Below are positions 1 through 5,959 of a stretch of DNA of 33,397 bases, in pieces. Position 1 is the first letter of the stretch. Every line of letters starts with the position of its first letter. The translations under genes and the position numbers were made by a program. The notes beneath the pieces were generated by a model, which did no database searches, had not been told where the DNA came from, and saw only the letters and a list, made by a program, of their open reading frames with translations. Source of the stretch: CAZAQB01 sp964487155 (GTDB taxonomy: Bacteria > Pseudomonadota > Gammaproteobacteria > Nitrococcales > Nitrococcaceae); assembly GCA_964487155.1 (NCBI GenBank), contig CAZAQB010000021.1, positions 1-33,397 on the forward strand. The letters are read 5' to 3'.

Positions 1-151
1 GACGGCGGGTTGAGGGGACGCCGCTCGCGGTCGCTCACGCGCCCCCGTCTGAGCCGGGTGCCGCCTACCATGAAACAGCATGCATCGGCTAATCCACATC
101 AGCTACGCTTGCCCGGTGCGCAGGCTGTAGTGATGATCGGGAGGGATCGGC

Positions 152-523
152 GTGTCGTTTAAGGATCGCTGGCAGAAAGAAAAAGCGCGAAAGGCGGCGC
201 GCAAAGCCGCTCGGCGTGAGAAGAACGCCCCCCTCGTGGGTCTTGGCTGGTACTCCCGGCAACAGTGGGAAGCGCTTACCAGGGTCGTGCCAGACCGTTC
301 CGAACTCGACGACACCTATGAAGAGTGGGAGGCACAGGCGACAGAAACCCTCCAGATGCTTGCGGCTCAAGGGGTGCAGGCTGCCAAAATCGACGTGGAT
401 GTAGAAGCGCTCGTCGAGTGGTGCCAGAGCGAGTGGCGCCAGCCGGACCGCGAGGCCCGCGCGGACTTCGTCAGTCACCTCTTCCGCGAGGGCTCACAAG
501 TCCCACAAGGACCAGGGGCGTGA
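152..523 (+). CDS. Conserved hypothetical protein, 123 aa
   Basis: I can assign no function. The GTG start at 152 is preceded by a good ribosome binding site (GGGAGGGA, about 139-146), which supports a real gene. The first 25 residues are strongly basic (repeated KARKAAR-type helix). The remainder is acidic and helical, with conserved-looking tryptophans (WYSRQQWEAL, EEWEAQA, VEWCQSEW). The pattern 'WYsrqqWe...ddTYeeWea' resembles a widespread family of small cytoplasmic proteins of unknown function that I recall without a domain name. There is no signal peptide or membrane segment. It precedes the restriction-modification cluster by about 75 bases on the same strand, but nothing shows that it belongs to it. 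Bases 1-151 upstream show no gene I can support. Confidence 0.7.
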   Translation: MSFKDRWQKEKARKAARKAARREKNAPLVGLGWYSRQQWEALTRVVPDRSELDDTYEEWEAQATETLQMLAAQGVQAAKIDVDVEALVEWCQSEWRQPDREARADFVSHLFREGSQVPQGPGA

Positions 524-597
524 CCCACTGATACATCAAGAGTCTAACTCTCGCGTTCCGCTTAGAGGGCTGCTGATCACCGAGATCTGCAAAGAGT

Positions 598-1038
598 ATG
601 GCTGATCGCGTATCGGAGGAGACTCGCAGCTACATCATGGGTAGTGTCGGGACTAAAGACACTGGCCCAGAGCTCGCAGTCAGACGTATGCTGCACGAGA
701 TGGGGTACAGGTATCGACTCCGCATGCACGAACTGCCAGGAACACCGGACATTGTCTTCACACGACGCAAGAAAGTGATTTTTGTTCACGGATGCTTCTG
801 GCACGGTCATTCTTGTAGATATGGTCGCCTTCCCAAGAGCAGGAAGAGTTACTGGGCGCAGAAAATTAAAAAAAACATGGCAAGGGACGAACGGGTCATT
901 CGCGATCTTCAGGGCATAGGGTGGAACTCGGCTGTAATCTGGCAGTGCGAGATTAGAGATCCTGAAAGCGTCAGGGAAAAGCTCAGAAGCTTTTTGGGTT
1001 CGCCGAACGCCGGAAAGCGGAGAACTTACGAGACATGA
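598..1038 (+). CDS. vsr: Very short patch repair endonuclease (Vsr)
   Basis: Vsr nicks 5' of the mispaired T in T:G mismatches created by deamination of 5-methylcytosine, which limits mutation at methylation sites of the partner cytosine methyltransferase. The 146-residue length is typical. Visible signatures: PGTPDIVF with catalytic Asp51 (same number as in E. coli Vsr), VHGCFWHGH with His64 and His69, and the basic stretch WAQKIKKNMARD (residues 86-97). The stop overlaps the start of the downstream methyltransferase by 4 nt (ATGA), so the two are probably translationally coupled. This locus has lower GC than the rest of the window, consistent with horizontal acquisition. ATG 598 is the natural start: family N-termini begin just before the 'R.Y.M..v..kdT.pE' segment. 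Confidence 0.95.
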   Translation: MADRVSEETRSYIMGSVGTKDTGPELAVRRMLHEMGYRYRLRMHELPGTPDIVFTRRKKVIFVHGCFWHGHSCRYGRLPKSRKSYWAQKIKKNMARDERVIRDLQGIGWNSAVIWQCEIRDPESVREKLRSFLGSPNAGKRRTYET

Positions 1039-2384
1039 ACAGCAGACCGGTGGCGGTCGACCTATTTTCTGGGGCAGGAGGACTAAGCCTCGGTTTTGAA
1101 CAGGCTGGTTTTGAGATCGTTGCTGCCGTAGAGTTCGACCCCGTACATGCAGCAGTACACAAGTTCAATTTCCCTAACTGCACTGTGTTTGCCGAATCTA
1201 TTGCCAGTGTGCCAGGCGATAGAATACGGCACGAGACGGCTTTGGCGGACAAGGAAGTTACAGTTGTTTTTGGCGGTCCACCGTGCCAAGGATTTTCTCT
1301 GATTGGACAACGTGCGCTGGACGATCCTCGAAATGGCCTGGTACGGGAATTCGTAAGAGTCGTGGCTGAGTTAGCGCCGCGCTATTTCCTGTTCGAGAAT
1401 GTGAAGGGGCTGACAATAGGTTCCCATAGGAGGGTCCTCGATGAGCTCGTTGCGGAATTTCAGGGACTTGGCTACGCTGTCGCGACGCCTTGGCGAGTAC
1501 TGAACGCGGTCAACTATGGCGTGCCACAAGATCGGGAGAGGCTGTTCCTGCTTGGATCAAGGCATGGCTGCGTGGCGCCTAGCTATCCCGATCCCATTTC
1601 TGTTTCACCTAGCGATAAGTTGGGTCTGGAGTTCACCCAAACCGCTCCCACTTGCGAAGAGGCGCTCGGCGATATCCCTGATGCCGAGAGGTACCCGGAA
1701 CTTAATTTCAAGGATTACGTTGATTGTTCTGATTGGGGAGATCCATCGCCCTATGTTCGAGTGATGCGATGCATGTCTGCCGAACATTGGTATTTCGGCT
1801 ATCCGCGCCAGTGGGATCCGAACTTGTTGACGTCGAGCGCGCGCACAAAACACACAAACGTATCAAGAAGGCGGTTTCGGGAGACTCAGCAGGGTGACGT
1901 TGAACCAATATCCCGCTTTTTCAAGTTACCTGCGAGAGGAGTAAGCAACACATTGCGAGCGGGCACGGACTCGGCGCGCGGCGCCTTCACTAGTCCACGC
2001 CCAATCCACTATAAGTACGACCGTTGTATCACAGTCCGGGAAATGGCGCGCCTTCATGGCTTCCCTGACTGGTTTCGGTTCCATAAGACAAAGTGGCATG
2101 GCGCCCGCCAGGTTGGAAACGCAGTTCCGCCGCCGCTCGCGCGCAGCCTCGCCAAAGAGTTCATTCGTGCGCTGGGGGCCAGGCCGCAGGCGCCGCAACA
2201 CCGCCTGGAGCTTGGAAACCCTTCGCTCCTAGAGCTAGACATGACGCGCGCGTCTGAATACTGGGGTATCGATTCCCCAATCGGCCGGAGAGACCAGAAG
2301 AGTGGAGCGAGGAAACGGAAGCAAGAAGAAATTGAAGCTGGGCTAGCATCGGACAGGCCGGAACAACCCCAATGCCACCAATAA
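1035..2384 (+). CDS. dcm: DNA (cytosine-5) methyltransferase, type II R-M
   Basis: Transfers methyl from S-adenosylmethionine to C5 of cytosine within a specific DNA site. The 449 residues show the family motifs in order: motif I VDLFSGAGGLSLGF (8-21, SAM binding), motif IV GGPPCQGFS (80-88, catalytic Cys84), motif VI ENV (121-123), motif VIII QDRERLF (165-171), a target-recognition region (roughly 190-330), motif IX REMARLHGFP (335-344) and motif X QVGNAVPP (359-366). The recognition sequence cannot be read from the protein. The ATG start overlaps the vsr stop by 4 nt. The downstream gene looks like the cognate endonuclease, so this is likely the protective half of a type II system rather than an orphan Dcm. 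The tail after about residue 390 is low-complexity and charged. Confidence 0.95.
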   Translation: MNSRPVAVDLFSGAGGLSLGFEQAGFEIVAAVEFDPVHAAVHKFNFPNCTVFAESIASVPGDRIRHETALADKEVTVVFGGPPCQGFSLIGQRALDDPRNGLVREFVRVVAELAPRYFLFENVKGLTIGSHRRVLDELVAEFQGLGYAVATPWRVLNAVNYGVPQDRERLFLLGSRHGCVAPSYPDPISVSPSDKLGLEFTQTAPTCEEALGDIPDAERYPELNFKDYVDCSDWGDPSPYVRVMRCMSAEHWYFGYPRQWDPNLLTSSARTKHTNVSRRRFRETQQGDVEPISRFFKLPARGVSNTLRAGTDSARGAFTSPRPIHYKYDRCITVREMARLHGFPDWFRFHKTKWHGARQVGNAVPPPLARSLAKEFIRALGARPQAPQHRLELGNPSLLELDMTRASEYWGIDSPIGRRDQKSGARKRKQEEIEAGLASDRPEQPQCHQ

Positions 2385-2428
2385 CCAAAGCACCTCGAAT
2401 GAACCGGTATCAAGCACTGATTTAAAAG

Positions 2429-3184
2429 GTGTTCTTTGAACGGTATAAGAAAGGCGCGACAAATATCGCATTCCAGCGCGAGGACCTAACAGCAGCGGCC
2501 GCCACCCTAGGGATCAAGCTACCTAAAAACTTGGGTGATGTCGTTTACTCTATACGTTACCGAACGACAATGCCAGAGCAAATTCTTGACCTCCAGCCGG
2601 CGGGAATGGAGTGGATCATTGAGGGGGCGGGACGGTCGAAGTACGAATTTCGCCTAGTCCGCGTAAACCGCATACGGCCTAATCCCGAACTTATTGCTAC
2701 AAAAGTTCCAGACGCCACACCCGAGATTGTTAATTCGTACGCACTCTCCGACGAGCAAGCTCTCCTCGCAATTGTGCGGTACAACCGACTGATTGATATT
2801 TTTCTAGGTGTCGCGGCGTATTCGCTGCAAAATCATTTGCGAACGACAGTAGCCGGAATTGGACAGGTGGAAATTGACGAGATATATGTTGGAATCGACA
2901 AACATGGGCGCCAGTTCGTTCTCCCGGTCCAGGCAAAGGGCGGGAGCGATCAGCTGTCTGTAGTTCAGACAAAACAAGATATCGCCTGTTGTACCGACAA
3001 GTATCCCGACCTGATCTGCAAGGCGATCTCGGCACAGTTCATGGAAGACGATCTTATTGCTCTCTTTGATCTTACAGTCGAGAACAATGAGGTCAAGGTG
3101 GTCGATGAGCGACATTACCGGCTTGTTCAGGCGGATGAGATTGACCGCGGAGATCTCATCTCTTATGCGCGTAGAGCTCGGTAG
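2429..3184 (+). CDS. Putative type II restriction endonuclease
   Basis: Likely cleaves unmodified DNA at the site protected by the upstream methyltransferase. The 251-residue protein has a plausible PD-(D/E)xK core: VEIDEIYVGID (147-157) followed by VLPVQAKGG (164-172), giving acidic candidates Glu148, Asp150, Glu151 or Asp157 and a Gln168-Ala-Lys170 half-motif in place of the usual D/E-x-K. The segment LGIKLPKNLGDVVYSIRYR resembles a restriction-endonuclease family seen beside Dcm/Vsr, from memory. In-frame TAA at 2423 rules out a longer reading, so GTG 2429 is the first possible start. It lacks a spaced ribosome binding site (AAAAGG runs into it), so a few N-terminal residues may be lost or translation may be coupled. 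The assignment rests on context plus core motif. Confidence 0.75.
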   Translation: MFFERYKKGATNIAFQREDLTAAAATLGIKLPKNLGDVVYSIRYRTTMPEQILDLQPAGMEWIIEGAGRSKYEFRLVRVNRIRPNPELIATKVPDATPEIVNSYALSDEQALLAIVRYNRLIDIFLGVAAYSLQNHLRTTVAGIGQVEIDEIYVGIDKHGRQFVLPVQAKGGSDQLSVVQTKQDIACCTDKYPDLICKAISAQFMEDDLIALFDLTVENNEVKVVDERHYRLVQADEIDRGDLISYARRAR

Positions 3185-3548
3185 CGGGATACCGGCTAAT
3201 CACCGCCCCGGCGATGCCAGGCGATTGGTCCACCGGGTCCCCACGCTCGCAACAGCGTGCGCCCACGCACGAGCCACTCCAAGCCACGATGGCGAGGTCA
3301 TACGAACCCGGCAATGCCATGAACATGGCCCATCCAAGCCTCCCATCGGCTGCAGCCCCCTACTGCCGTCCAGCGCCACATCCCGGCATCGCACCCACCG
3401 GCCCGCCGGCCGGCATATGATCCCCTTCACCAAAGAGACCGTACCGAGAGGCGAAGGCACCTCAGGTCCAGCACGCAGTTTGTGTGCCACTCGGGGCACG
3501 GACTATCAGTGCTTCTTTGTAAAGCCGCGTGGGCTTAAAATCGGCTAC
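3185..3548. other. 364-base stretch without a supported gene
   Basis: No gene with convincing codon structure is visible on either strand. On the minus strand, about 3270-3330, one frame reads SYDLAIVAWS, which faintly recalls the N-terminus of MHYT-type sensor proteins, but the frame breaks after a few codons. A short inverted repeat AAGCC-N5-GGCTT lies at 3520-3534, just upstream of the antitoxin start, where TA operators usually sit. The base composition returns to high GC here, so the low-GC R-M insert appears to end near 3184. Confidence 0.4.
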
Positions 3549-3788
3549 ATGAGTAGCTTGACGACGAGGACCCCACAGGAGTTACGGGATGCAACGCCCG
3601 ACGAATATGTTGCATTCGTCCAGATGCTCTGGGACGAGATCGCCCAGAACCCCGACTCCGTCCCGGTCCCTGACGAACACCGCGCCGTCTTGGACGAACG
3701 CCTTCGGGCGCACCAGGAGAACCGGGATCCCGGAGAGCCTCGGGGTGTGGTCCGGGATCGAATTCTGGCAGATCTTCGTTCCCGTTGA
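3549..3788 (+). CDS. Addiction-module antitoxin, PF09720-like (RelE/ParE partner)
   Basis: A 79-residue protein of the 'putative addiction module component' type, which neutralises a RelE/ParE-family toxin. Family features visible: N-terminal helix TPDEYVAFVQMLWDEIAQNP (matching the usual 'ls.eEr..l.e.LWdsia..p'), then PVPDEHRAVLDERLRAHQENRDPGEP, the typical 'l...q.ael.rRl.a...dP..g.pw' half. The family's common Trp in the C-terminal 'pW.ev' motif is replaced (EPRGVV). I chose ATG 3549 because homology begins within 10 residues of it. The same frame is open far upstream, but that part overlaps the endonuclease gene and has no family resemblance. The toxin frame starts inside the stop codon (TTG at 3785), the standard coupled layout. 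No strong ribosome binding site is visible. Confidence 0.75.
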   Translation: MSSLTTRTPQELRDATPDEYVAFVQMLWDEIAQNPDSVPVPDEHRAVLDERLRAHQENRDPGEPRGVVRDRILADLRSR

Positions 3789-3895
3789 ACTCTGTCCATG
3801 TCCGGCCAGAGGCCACGGATGTGGCGGAGGCGGCGAGCTGGCATGAGTCCCGACGCGTCAATCTCGGTGAAGAGATGGCAAGGAAGGTTGAGGTA
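3785..3895 (+). pseudogene. Truncated RelE/ParE-family toxin remnant
   Basis: From TTG 3785, overlapping the antitoxin stop, the frame reads HVRPEATDVAEAASWHESR, then RVNLGEEMARKVE. This matches the N-terminal third of RelE/ParE toxins ('v.pEA..di.eA..WYe.rr.gLG.eFl.eve'). After about residue 36 the resemblance stops. The frame stays open to 4057 but reads low-complexity sequence and overlaps the next gene. The C-terminal half of the family, with its 'rr.ll.rFPy.vyy.v' and 'v.vlav.H..r.p' strands that carry activity, is absent in all three forward frames. In the +2 frame, SSPDIEAR just before 3940 might be a further few toxin residues after a frameshift, but this is weak. An active toxin is unlikely. 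Confidence 0.6.
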
Positions 3896-3939
3896 ACCCC
3901 GCCGCCGGCGTTCGGAGCAGCCCAGACATCGAGGCCCGA

Positions 3940-4320
3940 ATGCCCCAAGGCAGAAACAGGAAGACACTCAGGAAACGGGCGCGAAAGGGCCAGAAGAGCT
4001 ACCCCACGGCAACTATTGCATTCTACGCTCCCGACAACTTCAGAGCCTCAAAGGTAGTTTACGCAATCGTGTAGCATGAGCGCGCTGAACCGGAGCCGAT
4101 GAAGAAATGGTTCACGGAAGGAGATGCGAGAAGCGCGGAACGAATTCTAGGCGAAGCGCTGGTGTTTATCGAAGAGAATAGCGTAGAGAGCGTGGCGATG
4201 GTTGAGTCGATTATAGGATGCCCTCACGAAGAGGGGATAGATTACGCGGAGGGAAAATATCGCCCGCGGTGTCCGTTCTGGAAGAACCGTGACCGCTTCA
4301 CCCACGGGATACTGCACTGA
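3940..4320 (+). pseudogene. Small conserved protein interrupted by an in-frame TAG
   Basis: ATG 3940 opens a frame reading MPQGRNRKTLRKRARKGQK, then SYPTATIAFYAPDNFRASKV to Ile-Val, then TAG at 4072-4074. It continues in the same frame as HERAEPEPMKKWF...IIGCPHEEGIDY...RCPFWKNRDRF to a TGA at 4318. As I recall, both halves belong to one protein of about 125 residues found in diverse bacteria: basic N-terminus, 'YP.aTiafYgPd...AtKv.v.Ii', 'mkrWF.e', and a Cys-bearing 'iGCPHEEGiDYpeG..C..CPFWk.RDR' end. Function is unknown. The whole frame is otherwise uninterrupted and evenly conserved, so the break is either a recent nonsense mutation or a readthrough codon. The second half has an ATG at 4099 and could restart there, but would lack the N-terminal domain. 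Only one Cys of the C-terminal pair is present (RPRCPFW). Confidence 0.65.
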
Positions 4321-4330
4321 CCAGGCTGCG

Positions 4331-4355
4331 GAAAAGACGCGGCCCGCAGGCCGCG
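4331..4355 (-). terminator. Rho-independent terminator of the TRAP-SBP gene
   Basis: Read on the minus strand, CGCGGCC-TGCG-GGCCGCG (4355-4338) forms a 7-bp GC stem followed at once by TCTTTTC (4337-4331). It lies 28 bases beyond the stop of the leftward solute-binding-protein gene, the expected place for its terminator. It also separates that gene from the convergent accessory genes. Confidence 0.7.
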
Positions 4356-4382
4356 CCGGTGAATGCGTGAATATGCCGGTCA

Positions 4383-5477
4383 TCAGTCGCCGGCGCGGGC
4401 GTTGAGGTAGGCCCGTTCGGAGATGTCGCTCCAGGCCATGGACTGCTCCTTGAAGGCCCTGAAGGACTCGTAGACCTTGCGGGAGATGGGATCTTCCTCG
4501 GCGATCTCCGCCACCACCTGTTCGGAGAGGCGGCGGAACTCGGCCAGCACGTCGTCGGGGTAGCGGCGCAGCTTGACGCCGTGCTCGTTGACCAGGGTCT
4601 GCAGGGCCCGGTTGTTGCGGGCGTTGAACTCGGCGTACATGTCCTGGTTGGCCACGCGGCAGGCAGTCAGGACGACTTTGCGCAACCGCTGCGGCAGCGC
4701 CTCGAAGGCCTCCTTGTTGATGAACGACTCCAGGGTGGTGCCCGGCTCGTGGAAGCCGGGGTAATAATAGAACTGAGCCACCTTGTAGAAGCCGAAGGCC
4801 AGGTCGTTGTAGGGGCCCACCCACTCGGTGGCGTCGATGTTGCCGGACTGCAGCGAGGTGAAGATCTCGCCGCCGGGCAGGGCCACCGGCGTGCCGCCGG
4901 CGCGCTGCAGCACCTCGCCGCCGAGGCCGGGGATGCGCATCTTCAGGCCCTTGAGATCCTCGATGGAGTTGATCTCCTTGTTGAACCAGCCGCCCATCTG
5001 CACGCCGGTATTGCCCGCCGCCGTGGGTACCAGGCCGAAGGGCTCGTAGACCTCCTGCCAGAGCTCCATGCCGCCGCCGTGATAGAGCCAGGCATTCATC
5101 TCGCCGGCGGTGAGGCCGAACGGCACGGCCGCGAAGAACTGGGCCGCCGGTGTCTTGCCCTTCCAGTAATAGCCCGCGCCATGGCCCATCTGGGCGGTGC
5201 CCTGGGAGACCGCGCCGAAGGCCTCGAAGGCCGGCACCAACTCGCCGGCGCCATACACCCGCATGTTGATCTGCCCGCCGGAAAGCTCGCCGATGAGTCC
5301 GGCCAGGAACTCCGCGCCGGTGCCGAGACCGGGGAAGTTCTTGGGCCAGGTGGTGACCATCTTCCAGTTGTAGGTCTTCTGGGCATGGACCGCCGGCGCG
5401 CCCGCCACGGCCCCCAGGCCCCCCGCGGCGACGACACCGCCGACGCCCATCTGGCGCAGGAAATCACGGCGTTTCAT
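4383..5477 (-). CDS. TRAP transporter solute-binding protein, DctP/TakP type
   Basis: Periplasmic binding protein that hands a carboxylate-type solute to a TRAP membrane transporter. The 364-residue protein starts with a Tat signal (MKRRDFLRQMG, twin Arg, then a Gly/Ala-rich hydrophobic run to about residue 33 with an AxA-like site VHA-Q). The mature part has the DctP pattern: NWKMVTTWPKNFPGLGTGAE, GGQINMRVYGAGELVPAFE, the substrate-carboxylate region LKGLKMRIPGLGGEVL, and SGNIDATEWVGPYND. This last resembles the alpha-keto-acid/TakP branch, but the ligand is not certain. ATG 5477 was chosen over longer in-frame starts because AGGAGGAGA (5485-5493) sits 7 bases upstream and the Tat motif follows directly. 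No dctQ/dctM genes are in the window, so it is either an orphan or works with membrane subunits encoded elsewhere. Confidence 0.92.
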   Translation of the reverse strand: MKRRDFLRQMGVGGVVAAGGLGAVAGAPAVHAQKTYNWKMVTTWPKNFPGLGTGAEFLAGLIGELSGGQINMRVYGAGELVPAFEAFGAVSQGTAQMGHGAGYYWKGKTPAAQFFAAVPFGLTAGEMNAWLYHGGGMELWQEVYEPFGLVPTAAGNTGVQMGGWFNKEINSIEDLKGLKMRIPGLGGEVLQRAGGTPVALPGGEIFTSLQSGNIDATEWVGPYNDLAFGFYKVAQFYYYPGFHEPGTTLESFINKEAFEALPQRLRKVVLTACRVANQDMYAEFNARNNRALQTLVNEHGVKLRRYPDDVLAEFRRLSEQVVAEIAEEDPISRKVYESFRAFKEQSMAWSDISERAYLNARAGD

Positions 5478-5583
5478 GTTGGGTTCTCCTCCTCGCTCCA
5501 ATACGCTCCCTCCGGCCCCAGAGGGCGGAGCCGGTGGGCTTGAAAGCAGCATAGTTGAAGCTGGGGGAGAGCTTGGCCGCAGA

Positions 5584-5688
5584 CGCCGGATGCGCTTCGC
5601 TTATCCAGCCTACGCGCTTCGCCCGAGCGCAGCGGGTGCGGCCGAGGCCCGCGTAGGCCGGATAAGGCGCGCAGCGCCGCATCCGGCG
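5584..5688. repeat. BIME/REP-like palindromic repeat, copy 1
   Basis: Left arm CGCCGGATGCGCTTCGCTTA followed by TCCAGCCTACGC. Right arm GCGTAGGCCGGATAAGGCGC followed by GCAGCGCCGCATCCGGCG. The two are inverted around a 33-base spacer. The core closely matches enterobacterial REP/BIME sequence. Copies 2 and 3 lie at about 8182-8279 and 14932-15028 in the same orientation. All are intergenic, next to gene ends or promoters. Confidence 0.85.
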
Positions 5689-5959
5689 CATCGTTATTGG
5701 CGGGGTAGGTGCCTGGCCGTGGGCCCAGGCAACGGGCCTGGGGATTAACGCCTTGGCGCCTGATACGCTGTCCCCCACGTTTCTTCGCAACGTGGGGCTA
5801 CGGCTCCTCAACCCAGCCGACGGCCAACAGCCTGCAGGCACCGGGGCAGGAAGGGACGTAGGCCGGGATGGAGCGCAGCGTAATCCCAGCATCAACAAAG
5901 ACGGTGGGCTTCGCTTCGCTCTGCCCACCCTACGCCTTCCGATCAGCCTCGGGCCGAGG
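5689..5959. repeat. Intergenic hairpin cluster between uvrD and the TRAP-SBP gene
   Basis: No gene is supported in this stretch. It holds a series of palindromes: CCCAGGC-AACGG-GCCTGGG (5724-5742); CCCCACGT-N9-ACGTGGGG with TTCTTCGCA in the loop (5773-5797), which recurs inverted at about 15060-15087; TAGGCCGGGATGGAGCGCAG with CGTAATCCCAGC after it (about 5860-5890); and GGTGGGC-N13-GCCCACC (5903-5929). All resemble common gammaproteobacterial intergenic hairpins flanked by CTACG/CGTAG. Confidence 0.7.
5896..5929 (-). terminator. Probable uvrD terminator within a hairpin repeat
   Basis: On the minus strand, GGTGGGC-N13-GCCCACC (5929-5903) is followed by GTCTTTGTT. It begins 30 bases after the uvrD stop. 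The T-tract is imperfect, so termination is likely but not sure; the hairpin is also one of the repeat family here. Confidence 0.45.

Noticed and set aside
3200..3499. Possible 99-codon minus-strand gene, with a faint MHYT-like string SYDLAIVAWS in a neighbouring frame
   Set aside because: No start signal, the resemblance covers about 10 residues and the frame then breaks. Too weak for even a pseudogene call.
4072..4074. TAG read as pyrrolysine or another special codon
   Set aside because: Nothing in the window supports a pyl system, and the position is not a known catalytic site. Nonsense mutation or plain readthrough is simpler.
4099..4320. Independent 73-residue gene starting at ATG 4099
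   Set aside because: The in-frame sequence upstream of the TAG carries the N-terminal half of the same family, so this is the downstream part of a broken gene. A restart product remains possible.
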